64,000 bases of DNA from Lacrimispora celerecrescens (GCF_000732605.1 NZ_JPME01000008.1:1-64000), one strand, 5' to 3'; counted from the first letter of the stretch, positions 39,519-48,334 are shown. The notes: generated from the sequence alone by a model not told the origin. Numbers and translations: made by a program.

Positions 39519-40417
39519 AGAATCCTCCCCTTTACCGGTTCTTCTGCCAGATTATTCATAAAAATTGCAATAGCCAGAAGATCTGCACATCCTCCGGCAC
39601 TTATATTTCCCTTTATAAAATCTGCATCCATTTGTTTCAGTGTCTCCATGCTTTTCTCCCCATAGGCCCCGCCGGCACACAGGAAATTCCCGGCAATAGA
39701 CTGAACCTTCAAAAGGACGGACGGATTATGCCTTGCAATGATGTTGGAGTCTTCCACACGGCTCATGAGCGTAAACAAAGTTTCCAGCTTGATCCGGTTC
39801 CAGTCCCGCCCCTCCCTAAGACCTTTTGCCATGACAGGAAGGGCGATCCTGCATACAGAAGCATAGCCGCTTATGGCCTCTCCCCTTGCACCGGTAAGCC
39901 CGTATTGTCTTAAGTTTTTTTCTCCGTTACTGGTAAACTCCCCCATCTCTTCCAATTCCTTTACAAGGGTTTCCCTTACCATGGCCTGCTCCATTTCCAA
40001 CAGGCTCTCTGTGGTAACGGCTCCATACGCCTTCGTGCATGCCCCGGCGGCTGCACTTAAAATTCCCAGGTGAAAGATCAGGCCCTTATGGGTATTTACC
40101 CCTGCCGTAGCCTGATACATGGCTGTTTCTGCAGACTGACCGATCCGGCGGATGCGCTCAAACAGCAGCCTTGGCATGTGGGAAAGTCTCATGCCTTCCA
40201 TAGTCATGGAAACAAAATACGGCTGTAAGGCTTTGGCACTCTTCTCAAAGGAGTTGACATCCATATCTTTATGAGCACCTGGGGAATACAGATCAACCAG
40301 GCCAGGCTTGGGAGTCGTATAAACCTCCTCAAGCATAGCCTGGTAAGCCATGTTTCCGATGTGGAAAGCTGCCTTATTAAGTGACTCATTCGGTTTCACA
40401 CAAGAACTGCCATTCAT
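39461..40417 (-). CDS. citG: Triphosphoribosyl-dephospho-CoA synthase
   Basis: CitG makes the precursor of the citrate lyase prosthetic group from dephospho-CoA and ATP. The 318 residues carry TTPKPGLVDLYSPGAHKDMD, GVNTHKGLIFHLG and the C-terminal GGCADLLA motif of the family. It lies 3 bp after citF and its 3' end overlaps citC by 58 bp, so the codons for its last 19 residues double as citC codons in another frame. Some bacteria carry a fused CitXG. Here the two are separate genes. Confidence 0.93.
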   Translation of the reverse strand: MNGSSCVKPNESLNKAAFHIGNMAYQAMLEEVYTTPKPGLVDLYSPGAHKDMDVNSFEKSAKALQPYFVSMTMEGMRLSHMPRLLFERIRRIGQSAETAMYQATAGVNTHKGLIFHLGILSAAAGACTKAYGAVTTESLLEMEQAMVRETLVKELEEMGEFTSNGEKNLRQYGLTGARGEAISGYASVCRIALPVMAKGLREGRDWNRIKLETLFTLMSRVEDSNIIARHNPSVLLKVQSIAGNFLCAGGAYGEKSMETLKQMDADFIKGNISAGGCADLLAIAIFMNNLAEEPVKGRILWNSLSWKEDRLKEKNWNC

Positions 40418-40420
40418 TGT

Positions 40421-41983
40421 TTATTCTCCTGTAAACTGAAACTCCTTGATCTTACGCACCACATCCATAACGGTGCCATCCCGGCTCTCGATGATTCCTA
40501 CTACCTTATCATCAAACTGCACCTTTTCCGGCTTTCCTGTAATGGAATATGCGATATCCCGAAGTTCCTCAATGGTCTTAAACGGAAGATCCACATCTTT
40601 CATACACTGGATCAGATCCTGCCTATTGGGATTGATTGCAATTCCATAATCCGTGATCACTACATCAATGGATTCGCCCGGAGTTGTAACCGTTGTTACA
40701 TCTGTGCAGACAGCTGGAATCCTTCCCTGAAGCAGGGGAGTAATCACTATGGTACATTTTGCTCCTGCTGCAGTGTCCGGATGTCCTCCTTGAGCACCGG
40801 TAATCATGCCGTCAGAACCAACCACTACATTGCAGTTGAAATTCACATCCACTTCTAAGGCTGCCAGGATCACAAAATCCAGTTTGTTTACAACGGCTCC
40901 CTTGTTAAAGGGGTCGGCATATTCTCCTGCACTGATTCGGAAATGCTTGGGATTGATGACGGATTCCACTGCATCCAGATCAAAATCCTGGGTATCTAAC
41001 AGGGCATCCACCTGACCATTCTCCAATAAGTCGCACATGGGTTTTGTCAGTCCTCCCACACCGAAGCGCATACGCACATTTCTCTCCTTCATGATCTTTG
41101 CAAGAGAAATGGTGGAGGCGATGGAAGCTCCGCCTACTCCGGTCTGGTAAGAAAATCCATCTTTAAAATACGGGGTATTCACCACAAATTCGGTACAGTA
41201 ATCGGCCATCATGAGTTTGCGCATATCTGTGGTAGGTTTTGCGGCTCCGGTAGCAATCTTTTCCGGATTTCCGATTTCATCAACCACCACCACATAATCT
41301 ACTTTTGTCATGGAAATATGGGCCGGGAAGTTTGGAAAAGGAACCAGGCAATCCGTGATAGCAACCACCTTATCCGCATAATCTGCATCCACCATGGAAT
41401 AAGAGAGAACGCCGCAATCAGATTTTCCGCCGATCCCCCGGCAGTTCCCATAGTCATCACAGGTTGGCGCACCGATAAATGCGATATCGATCCTCACCTC
41501 TCCGGTTTCAATGGCACGGACTCTTCCGCCATGAGAACGCATAATGGCCAGGCCTTTTAATTTTCCTTCTGATATGGCCCTGCCGATCTTTCCTCTGACG
41601 CCGGAGGACTGAATCCCGGTAATGGTCCCATCCTCAATGTATTCCACCAGTTTATCATGGGCTTTTCCAAGAGAGCTTGCACAGATGGTGATATCCTTGA
41701 TTCCCATGTTGTGGATTTCTTCCATCACCATGTTTACTACATAGTCGCCTTCTCTGAAATGATGATGAAAGCCCAGGGTCATGCCATCCCGGATCCCGCA
41801 TTTCACGAGGCAATCGCGAATGCTGTCCACCATCTTACTGCCCTCTGAATTGATCACGCATTTTGTATACGGACCATCTTTTTTATACACAGATCCATCA
41901 AAGTGATGAATTCCCATAAAAGGTTCTTTTCCTGTGATTTTTAAGATTTCTTCCGGAATATCTCTCCCTACTGCATTAATCAT
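40421..41983 (-). CDS. citF: Citrate lyase alpha subunit (citrate CoA-transferase)
   Basis: The alpha subunit exchanges acetyl for citryl on the acyl carrier subunit. At 520 residues it is of family length. Typical segments are GKEPFMGIHHFDGSVYKKDGP, GFHHHFREGDYVVNMVM, the GGKSDCGVLSYSMVDADYAD region and GAQGGHPDTAAGAKCTIV, with IDVVITDYGIAINP near the end. ATG 41983 with AAAGGAGG is preferred to an upstream extension. Only one base separates it from the citE stop. Confidence 0.96.
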   Translation of the reverse strand: MINAVGRDIPEEILKITGKEPFMGIHHFDGSVYKKDGPYTKCVINSEGSKMVDSIRDCLVKCGIRDGMTLGFHHHFREGDYVVNMVMEEIHNMGIKDITICASSLGKAHDKLVEYIEDGTITGIQSSGVRGKIGRAISEGKLKGLAIMRSHGGRVRAIETGEVRIDIAFIGAPTCDDYGNCRGIGGKSDCGVLSYSMVDADYADKVVAITDCLVPFPNFPAHISMTKVDYVVVVDEIGNPEKIATGAAKPTTDMRKLMMADYCTEFVVNTPYFKDGFSYQTGVGGASIASTISLAKIMKERNVRMRFGVGGLTKPMCDLLENGQVDALLDTQDFDLDAVESVINPKHFRISAGEYADPFNKGAVVNKLDFVILAALEVDVNFNCNVVVGSDGMITGAQGGHPDTAAGAKCTIVITPLLQGRIPAVCTDVTTVTTPGESIDVVITDYGIAINPNRQDLIQCMKDVDLPFKTIEELRDIAYSITGKPEKVQFDDKVVGIIESRDGTVMDVVRKIKEFQFTGE

Positions 41984-41984
41984 C

Positions 41985-42884
41985 TTACAATCCTCCTTTG
42001 TATACGCCAGAGGCCTTGGCAAGCTCTATGGTTCTCTTGGCTCCGTCATAGAACGCAATGTCGATCATTTTTCCGTCTACGATAAATACTCCGATTCCCT
42101 TTTCCCTTTTGTCCTCGATTTCCATAACCACCTTTTCTGCAAAGATGATATTCTTCTGTGCCGGTGTAAAGATATCATGGACAATCGGGATCTGGCGTGG
42201 ATTGATAATGGATTTTCCATCAAATCCCATCAAATGAATGGTTTCCACATCCCGCCGGAAGCCTTCCATATCATTAAGGTCCGTATAAACCGTATCAAAG
42301 CACTGGATCTTTGCTGCCCTGGCCGCAATGATTAAGTTCTGCCTGGCTCCCATCAGTTCAACTCCGGTTCCTGTAATATAGGTCTGTAAGTCCTTGGTAT
42401 AGTCCCCGCCGGAAAGTGCGATTCCAAACAGCCTATCGGAAGCCTCACAGACATCAAGCGCCTTCACCACACCTCTTGCAGATTCTATGGCGGCCATAAT
42501 GAGGGTCCTTCCCTGCGGAATGCCGAAATCCTCTTCTGCAATCTGGATCTCTGCCTCCACCGCTTTTATATCCTCAGGCCTTTCTGTTTTCGGAATACGA
42601 ATCGCATCACAGCCGCCTGCTACCGCACAGCGGATGTCTTCCTTCCAATAAGGAGTATCCAAGCCATTGATCCGGACTACCCTCTCGCAGCCCCTGTAAT
42701 CGATCTCCTGCAATGCATGATAAAGGGAAAACCTGGCTGCATCCTTCTGATTTTCTGCGACCGCATCTTCTAAATCCAGCATTATGGAATCCGGTTTATA
42801 AATATACGGATCCTTAATGAGGCCCGGTTTTTGGGCATTTAAAAACATCATAGTTCTTCTGAGACGTTTCTTATTCGGATTCAT
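41985..42884 (-). CDS. citE: Citrate lyase beta subunit (citryl-ACP lyase)
   Basis: The beta subunit cleaves citryl-carrier to oxaloacetate and acetyl-carrier. This 299-residue TIM-barrel lyase of the HpcH/HpaI-citrate lyase family has LRRTMMFLNAQKPGLIKD, SIMLDLEDAVAENQKDAAR (Mg-binding Glu/Asp), RINGLDTPYW, MAAIESARGVV and GFDGKSIINPRQI. ATG 42884 forms an ATGA overlap with the citD stop, the expected coupled arrangement. An upstream ATG at 42905 would overlap further. Confidence 0.96.
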   Translation of the reverse strand: MNPNKKRLRRTMMFLNAQKPGLIKDPYIYKPDSIMLDLEDAVAENQKDAARFSLYHALQEIDYRGCERVVRINGLDTPYWKEDIRCAVAGGCDAIRIPKTERPEDIKAVEAEIQIAEEDFGIPQGRTLIMAAIESARGVVKALDVCEASDRLFGIALSGGDYTKDLQTYITGTGVELMGARQNLIIAARAAKIQCFDTVYTDLNDMEGFRRDVETIHLMGFDGKSIINPRQIPIVHDIFTPAQKNIIFAEKVVMEIEDKREKGIGVFIVDGKMIDIAFYDGAKRTIELAKASGVYKGGL

Positions 42885-43183
42885 GATTTCCTTCTGCCTC
42901 CCCAAAGAATATTTTCAAACTGGTCCGTGGAACGGGATACCGCACCTTCTACCCGCGCCTTAATGGTGCAGTCCAGCGCCCCCTTATCAACAACTGTGAT
43001 TCTCACATTGTCAATGTCCAGATTCTTAAGGGTCTCCATGATTACCTTCCGGATTCTGTTGCCATACTGGTTTATGACTGCGCTTTCCAGCACAAAATCG
43101 ATTTTACCATCACCTGGCTCAACAGTCACCTGACAGTCGCTTGACTCCAATGTACCGGCCATGGCTGGTTTTTTAATTTCCAT
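42881..43183 (-). CDS. citD: Citrate lyase gamma subunit (acyl carrier protein)
   Basis: This 100-residue carrier holds the phosphoribosyl-dephospho-CoA arm. AMAGTLESSDCQVTVEP places the modified serine at S14, matching the Klebsiella protein, and VDKGALDCTIKARVEGA is the conserved C-terminal part. It is the first gene of the citDEFGC run, with AAAGGGAGG upstream. The 100-bp gap before it holds the citX terminator and two AATCTTAA-like elements. Confidence 0.95.
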   Translation of the reverse strand: MEIKKPAMAGTLESSDCQVTVEPGDGKIDFVLESAVINQYGNRIRKVIMETLKNLDIDNVRITVVDKGALDCTIKARVEGAVSRSTDQFENILWGGRRKS

Positions 43184-43270
43184 TTTGCTTAAAGCCTCCC
43201 TTTTATTTTCTATACCTTCATTTTAAAGGGAGAATCTTAACCAGGGAAAAAAGGATTCTTAAAATTTATT

Positions 43271-43304
43271 AAGAAAGGGGCAGATTCTCATCTGCCCCTT
43301 TCTT
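43271..43304 (-). terminator. citX terminator overlapping the stop codon
   Basis: AAGAAAGGGGCAGA pairs perfectly with its complement (14 bp, 6-nt loop) and the citX TGA lies in the loop. AATAAATTTTAA follows on the minus strand. Read-through into citD may be partial. Confidence 0.65.
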
Positions 43305-43821
43305 TTAACCATGAATCTATGATACTCTCAACACGTCCATAAAGCTCCTCTACCGAATGGCTCCGGCTTCGGCCGCATAGCTTTGCATCCTTTTCACATA
43401 TCAGGCATCTGCGCACAGGGGATCCCAATTCCGCCCTGCCGATCCCGTTTCCAGCCTCATCGTATACGTCGATATCAAACAGCCTTCCAAGTGGATGGGT
43501 TTCTTCCATTTGGATTGTTATCTTTTTCACAAAAAGGGGATCCTGGCTTTTCACAGCATAGAGTTTCAGAAAGCCGGCCTTCTCTTTTACCACGGTCTCT
43601 TCCATCACAGCCAGCCCATGTTCAAAAAACAGCCGGTTAAGTTCTTCTCCCCCTGCAGAAAATGCCTGAAGGATTCTGGGAGAGGTTTTCCTTGGACCGG
43701 GAATGTTCATCCCAAGAGCCACAATCGTGACATCCTCATGCTTTTTATGAAGAGCTTCCTGCATAAATACTTTCTTTTCCCGGAATGAAAGCATCTCTTC
43801 TAATGTCACATTCTCTTCCAT
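43288..43821 (-). CDS. citX: Apo-citrate lyase phosphoribosyl-dephospho-CoA transferase
   Basis: CitX attaches the prosthetic group to CitD. The 177 residues contain VALGMNIPGPRKTSPRILQAF, the nucleotide-binding signature of the CitX/MdcG nucleotidyltransferases. The C-terminal part has LGSPVRRCLICEKDAKLCGRSRSHSVEEL, also typical. It precedes citD on the same strand, but with a strong hairpin between. This suggests the modifying enzyme and the lyase subunits are made in different amounts. Confidence 0.93.
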   Translation of the reverse strand: MEENVTLEEMLSFREKKVFMQEALHKKHEDVTIVALGMNIPGPRKTSPRILQAFSAGGEELNRLFFEHGLAVMEETVVKEKAGFLKLYAVKSQDPLFVKKITIQMEETHPLGRLFDIDVYDEAGNGIGRAELGSPVRRCLICEKDAKLCGRSRSHSVEELYGRVESIIDSWLKERGR

Positions 43822-43939
43822 TCTGCCTTATCCTCTTTACTCCCTGTTAAGGGTATCTCTCATTCCCTGATTTCTACTATTCCGAGGCTTCCGTCTGATT
43901 TTTCCTGAAAGATAATTTTTGAGTTTCCTTCCCCCATGG

Positions 43940-44434
43940 CTACGCTTTATCCGTCATCTTTAAGGAAACCGTATCCACATTGGCAACCGCTACCATCAGA
44001 TCATCACCAAATACCATATCAGGGTTCTGCTTAAATAAATCATCCTGGTTTTTAAGGGTGATCGTCTCCTCGTCAGCTGTTACAAAAATACAGGGGTAAA
44101 ACAACAGGTTTGCAAATGCTTCTAAATCCCGGTCTCCTACCGCTTCCTGAATCTTTTCGGCAAACGCCTCCACCTTTTTTCCCGCCCCAGTGCTTTCATC
44201 ATTCTTCACAGCCTCTATTCCCGGCCCTGACTGGTCCATATTCTCTTCCGGAACTGTCTCCTCATCTCCAAGTTCTGTCCCGGATTTCTCCATCCTGACG
44301 GCCGCAGTCTCTGTTTTTGCCGCTTCCGAAGGAGCACCGCCCAAATCTGCAGCTTGCTTCCTGCCGCAGCCAGCTGTCAACAACACAGCAAAAACAACGG
44401 CAAAACAAAATAAACTAATTTTCTTTTTCAGCAT
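43940..44434 (-). CDS. Putative lipoprotein, C-terminus probably frameshifted
   Basis: The 164-residue product has a lipoprotein signal (LTAGC, lipidated Cys 23), a charged Glu/Ala-rich linker (about 30-85) and a small helical-then-beta domain (KKVEAFAEKIQEAVGDRDLEAF). The frame stops at TAG 43940, but a one-base shift at about 43943 opens 27 further codons (VAMGEGNSKIIFQEKSDG) to a TGA at 43860. These read as the natural last strands of such a domain. A sequencing error or a mutation is likely. The function is unknown. It is upstream of citX on the same strand. Confidence 0.72.
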   Translation of the reverse strand: MLKKKISLFCFAVVFAVLLTAGCGRKQAADLGGAPSEAAKTETAAVRMEKSGTELGDEETVPEENMDQSGPGIEAVKNDESTGAGKKVEAFAEKIQEAVGDRDLEAFANLLFYPCIFVTADEETITLKNQDDLFKQNPDMVFGDDLMVAVANVDTVSLKMTDKA

Positions 44435-44570
44435 TTTCCTGGTCCCTCCCTGCGTCCATTTTTCTAATCCGGGTACAGTTTAGCACCTGCCAGACTGATA
44501 AGTCAATAGGGTTTCAAAAACCGTAAACCTTAGTCATCTTTCCGTAAGATTCTCGTCTATTCTTTATCCA

Positions 44571-45416
44571 CTATTTATATTCTTTATGAAGGGTAAATCC
44601 CCTCCCCCGCACCTCATTGACCTGGTTAATGATCATAAACGCATTGGGATCGATCCCCATAACCAGTTCATTGACCTTTGAAAGCTGTCTCCCTGATATT
44701 ACGGTAAGAACCGTAAAGGAAGCCTTTCTTAAATACCCTCCTTCACTGGCAAGCAGTGTGGTTCCCCTGTCCATCCGGGATTGGATCGCCTGGCTGATCT
44801 CCTCATACTTTTCACTTATGATTTTTACCTGCATCTGGTTGCGGCCGATCAAAAGCACCTTATCAAGAACCGTGGTATAGGAAAGTACCAGCAGGATTCC
44901 GTAAAGGATCTGCTCCTTATTGGAAAACAGCATCTGTGCAAGCAGAATCAGGCAGTCAAACACCGACATGGTCATGGACACGGATAGATTCCATTTTTTA
45001 TTAAGGATCAGCGGGGGAATATCCATTCCTCCGGTGGAAGCACCGGCCCGTATCACCATACCGATTCCCACGCCGATCAAAAGTCCTGAAAAAACAGTAG
45101 CCAGCATCCGGTCATTGGTGATTGCAGCATGACCGAACAGATTTTCAAAGATTCCCAATATAAACGGATAATAAAAAGTACTGATTAAAGTAGTAAATGC
45201 AAACTGTTTTCCCAAAAAGAAGGCTCCTGCCACAAACATGATAACATTAAAGACTCCGATAAAGGCAGCTACAGGAATACCAAATTGGTGATAGGCCACC
45301 AAAGCAAGCCCGGTCGTTCCTCCTGTAATCAGTCCCCCCGGCAGAATAAACAGGGATACAGCCAATGCATATATGGTATTGCCCGCAAGTACCGTTGCGA
45401 TTTTTTTCATATCCAT
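44571..45416 (-). CDS. YitT-family membrane protein (first of two)
   Basis: The 281 residues comprise about five N-terminal helices of the DUF161/YitT membrane domain (LFILPGGLITGGTTGLALVAYH, RAGASTGGMDIPPLI) and a C-terminal cytoplasmic DUF2179 domain (about 215-281; VISGRQLSKVNELVMGIDPNAFMIINQVNEVRGRGF). ATG 45416 is chosen. The longer frame to TTG 45485 has no ribosome site. The function is unsettled, with transport of small solutes suspected. A paralogue lies at 48.4 kb. Confidence 0.88.
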   Translation of the reverse strand: MDMKKIATVLAGNTIYALAVSLFILPGGLITGGTTGLALVAYHQFGIPVAAFIGVFNVIMFVAGAFFLGKQFAFTTLISTFYYPFILGIFENLFGHAAITNDRMLATVFSGLLIGVGIGMVIRAGASTGGMDIPPLILNKKWNLSVSMTMSVFDCLILLAQMLFSNKEQILYGILLVLSYTTVLDKVLLIGRNQMQVKIISEKYEEISQAIQSRMDRGTTLLASEGGYLRKASFTVLTVISGRQLSKVNELVMGIDPNAFMIINQVNEVRGRGFTLHKEYK

Positions 45417-45584
45417 ACTTTTGTAATTTCCCTTCTTCGTATAAAGAAACAATCTTAATATACCATGTACCAATGGTTTATACAATTAATTTTCTGCCTA
45501 TCTGCTATGAATTCCTTACCTACATGAAATATCAGTATCTCCTTTAAACCGGAATGTAATCAAACTTACCGCTGATAAAGAACA

Positions 45585-45630
45585 GAATGAGGCAAAAGGA
45601 AACGACGACGTTTCCTTTTGCCTCATTCTT
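45585..45630. terminator. Perfect 20-bp stem between dacF and yitT genes
   Basis: AGAATGAGGCAAAAGGAAAC pairs perfectly with its complement around a 6-nt loop. The plus strand reads into TTTTT, the minus strand into GTTCTTT. It starts one base beyond the dacF stop. Confidence 0.7.
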
Positions 45631-45631
45631 T

Positions 45632-46951
45632 TTATGTATTAGGGATAATTCCCATAACTCCCGGCATGGATAAGTATCTATGGAAAATATTTTTTATGCA
45701 CCAGACCGTTGTCAGGCGTTCTGCTCCGGCCGTCAGATATACCGGATAGCTTTTTACGACCTCTCCGTTTAAGCGGTAAATGACAGTACCCACCGTCTGC
45801 CCCTTACGTACCGGAGCATTTAATTCTTTGGGGATCTCTGTCTGTACCGTGACCTCTTCCTCATCCGCCAGAAGGAGGTTAATGCTCTTTTCTTCCTCCC
45901 CGCCTATGCTGCAGGATACCAGGACCGGTTCATCTAAGCGTCCGGAAGAAGGAATCCCCTCAATTACTGGAATATCAGGAAGGTTGACATCTTTATATAC
46001 GTTCCTGTAATGGAAGCGATCCATCCCGTATTGGAACAGCTTTCTTGCGTCCGACCATTTATAAGCCTTATGAGGCGGCCAGCCGCAGCCTAAAAGGGCG
46101 ATGGTATAGACTCTCCCCTCATCTTGGACAGCTCCCACATAAGAATAACCGGCTCCTCCGGTAAATCCTGTCTTTCCTGAAAACGCCCCGTCCATCATGG
46201 CCAGAAGAGTATTGTGGTTATTGCAGGAAAAGAAACGTTTTCCTTCCAGATCAGCAAAGGCATAGCTTCTCGTTGCCGTAATATCAAGGAATTCCTCCTT
46301 CTTCGGCGACTGGCCAATGCAATAATTCATGATCCTGGCTAAATCCGCTGCTGTTGTGGAATGTATCTTCACCTGTCCATCCTTTTCTTCTTTGGCATCA
46401 AGCCCATTGGGTGTAATAAAATAGGTATCGCTGCATCCTAAATCCCTGGCCTTCTGGTTCATCATCGCAGCAAATCCCTCCTGGCTTCCACCTATGTGCT
46501 CTGCAATCATCATAGCGGCATCATTATGGGATTCCAGCATCAGGCTGTAAAGCAGATCCTTTAACTGAAACGTCTCTCCCTTATAAACCCCCAAATGAAC
46601 CTTAGGCTGGGAAGCTGCATTCTGGCTGGCAGTTACTGTGTCAGAAAGCGTCCCGCGCTCCAAGGCAAGGATGCAAGTCATGATTTTCGTGGTACTGGCC
46701 ATGGGCCGGACCAAATCTTCATTTTTCCCATATAACACGCGGCCGGTAGAAGCATCCATCAAAACTGCTGATTGGGCATAAAGATTCAGCTCATCCTTTG
46801 ACTGAATCGGTGTGTTTTTCTCTTCTTTTTCCTCTGTGACTTTCGCATTTTCATTAACGGCCTCTTTTCCCGTCAGCCAGACCGCAGCAGCCCCTGTCCC
46901 TATAAGAAAGACAAACGCTGCTGCCAGCAGTATTCCTATGGCATGCCTCAT
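45632..46951 (-). CDS. D-alanyl-D-alanine carboxypeptidase (DacF/PBP5 type)
   Basis: This low-molecular-mass penicillin-binding protein trims the terminal D-Ala of peptidoglycan stem peptides. Within 439 residues are an N-terminal membrane helix (about 5-27), the serine-peptidase triad S86-x-x-K89 (STTK), S141-H-N (SHN) and KTGFTG near 255, followed by the beta-rich PBP5 C-terminal domain (about 325-420). GGGGGAGG precedes the ATG. DacF-type enzymes often act in sporulation, but no sporulation genes are adjacent, so a vegetative role is equally possible. Confidence 0.92.
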   Translation of the reverse strand: MRHAIGILLAAAFVFLIGTGAAAVWLTGKEAVNENAKVTEEKEEKNTPIQSKDELNLYAQSAVLMDASTGRVLYGKNEDLVRPMASTTKIMTCILALERGTLSDTVTASQNAASQPKVHLGVYKGETFQLKDLLYSLMLESHNDAAMMIAEHIGGSQEGFAAMMNQKARDLGCSDTYFITPNGLDAKEEKDGQVKIHSTTAADLARIMNYCIGQSPKKEEFLDITATRSYAFADLEGKRFFSCNNHNTLLAMMDGAFSGKTGFTGGAGYSYVGAVQDEGRVYTIALLGCGWPPHKAYKWSDARKLFQYGMDRFHYRNVYKDVNLPDIPVIEGIPSSGRLDEPVLVSCSIGGEEEKSINLLLADEEEVTVQTEIPKELNAPVRKGQTVGTVIYRLNGEVVKSYPVYLTAGAERLTTVWCIKNIFHRYLSMPGVMGIIPNT

Positions 46952-47011
46952 GAAAGAGCCTCCCCCATGGATTTATTTTATCCTATTCCATTGTTTTTTT
47001 AATTATTCCCC

Positions 47012-47041
47012 TTTACTTTCCGAACGTATTTTCGGTATAAT
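47012..47041 (+). promoter_or_regulatory. dinB promoter with LexA (SOS) box
   Basis: TTTACT (47012-47017) and TATAAT (47036-47041) form a promoter with an 18-bp spacer. Between them CGAACGTATTTTCG (47021-47034) matches the Gram-positive LexA box CGAAC-N4-GTTCG with one mismatch. The dinB start is 48 bp downstream. Confidence 0.75.
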
Positions 47042-47089
47042 AAGAATAGAAGGAAATATGAAATAAATGACGCCAAAGGAGGGACGGAT

Positions 47090-48334
47090 ATGGTACCGGA
47101 GCCCTTAATTTTTCACATAGACGTGAATTCTGCATTTTTAAGCTGGGAATCTGTCAGCCGGCTGGAAGCTGACCCAGGCGCCCTGGATTTACGTACCATT
47201 CCATCGGCAGTAGGAGGCGATGCCTCTTTAAGGCATGGAATCGTTCTGGCAAAATCCACACCTGCAAAAGCTTATGGAATCATAACCGGAGAACCCATCA
47301 GCCAGGCTCTGCGAAAGTGCCCAACCCTTACCGTTGTTCCGGCCCGGTTTGAAGTATACCTTGAGAAATCCAGGAAGATGATGGAGCTTTTGTCTGATTA
47401 CACTCCTGACATTGAAAAATTCAGCATCGACGAGGCCTTTCTTGATATGACCTCCACCATCCACCTCTTCGGTTCTCCTCTGGAGGTAGCAAATCAGATA
47501 CGGGAAAGGATCTGGCGGGAGCTGAAGTTTACGGTGAATGTCGGCATAGCCCCTAATAAGCTCCTGGCTAAAATGGCCTCGGATTTTAAAAAGCCCAATC
47601 TCTGCCACACTCTGTTTGCCCATGAAATACCTTTAAAAATGTGGCCCCTTCCCATTCAGGAGCTGTTTTTTGTGGGCCATTCCGCCCAAAAAAAGTTAGA
47701 AAGTGTGGGAATCCACACCATAGGGGAGCTGGCAGCCTGCAACGTAAACCACTTAAAACCCCTGCTGGGAGAAAAGTATGCCCTGCTGATCCATGACTAT
47801 GCCCTTGGCATCGATAACTCGCCCGTGGAAGAGCGGGAGCCTTTAAACAAGGGTTACGGAAACAGTACCACCCTTTCCCATGATATCGACGACTTTGACG
47901 TGGCCTGCCAGGTCCTCCTGTCCTTAAGCGAAACCGTGGGCGCCCGTCTCCGCTTTGACCATGTCTTATCTGACTGTGTCTGTGTGGAGATTAAGGACTG
48001 GAATTTTCATACCAAGTCCCATCAGATGACCTTAAACAATCCTACGGACTCCACTACAGTGATTTATGAAAACGCCTGTAACTTACTTAAGGAGCTTTGG
48101 GACCGCACCCCTCTTCGTTTGATCGGCGTTCGAGCCACTAAGATTTCCGAGGAAGGGTATTGCCAGCTTCATCTATTTGAATCAGAGCAGGCCCGTAAGA
48201 TGAAGGAAATGGAAAAAGCCGTGGATCATATCCGCGGCAAATTCGGAACCGACAGCGTAAAAAGAGCCAGCTTTTTAAAAAAGGACGCAATTGTGGACCA
48301 TACATCCGGCCGGGGTAAATCCGGCATAAAATAA
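47090..48334 (+). CDS. dinB: DNA polymerase IV, Y family
   Basis: This translesion polymerase has 414 residues. Catalytic carboxylates are visible in FHIDVNSAFLSWE and in FSIDEAFLDMT (about 112-122). The fingers region has AKSTPAKAYGIITGEP, the thumb has helix-hairpin-helix residues NVNHLKPLLGEKYA, and the little-finger domain follows from about 245. No RF[S]-type clamp motif is obvious at the very end. The promoter holds a LexA-like box, so expression should rise on DNA damage. It is one of the few plus-strand genes here. Confidence 0.92.
   Translation: MVPEPLIFHIDVNSAFLSWESVSRLEADPGALDLRTIPSAVGGDASLRHGIVLAKSTPAKAYGIITGEPISQALRKCPTLTVVPARFEVYLEKSRKMMELLSDYTPDIEKFSIDEAFLDMTSTIHLFGSPLEVANQIRERIWRELKFTVNVGIAPNKLLAKMASDFKKPNLCHTLFAHEIPLKMWPLPIQELFFVGHSAQKKLESVGIHTIGELAACNVNHLKPLLGEKYALLIHDYALGIDNSPVEEREPLNKGYGNSTTLSHDIDDFDVACQVLLSLSETVGARLRFDHVLSDCVCVEIKDWNFHTKSHQMTLNNPTDSTTVIYENACNLLKELWDRTPLRLIGVRATKISEEGYCQLHLFESEQARKMKEMEKAVDHIRGKFGTDSVKRASFLKKDAIVDHTSGRGKSGIK

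Noticed and set aside
43940-43942. In-frame stop read-through of the lipoprotein gene
   Set aside because: The codons after the TAG in the same frame (PWGKETQKLS) do not look like a continuation. The one-base-shifted frame does, so frameshift is favoured over read-through.
45585-45630. 20-bp inverted repeat as an insertion-sequence end or mobile-element scar
   Set aside because: It adjoins the dacF stop codon, has a short loop and T-runs, and no second copy or transposase is near, so a terminator is the simpler reading.
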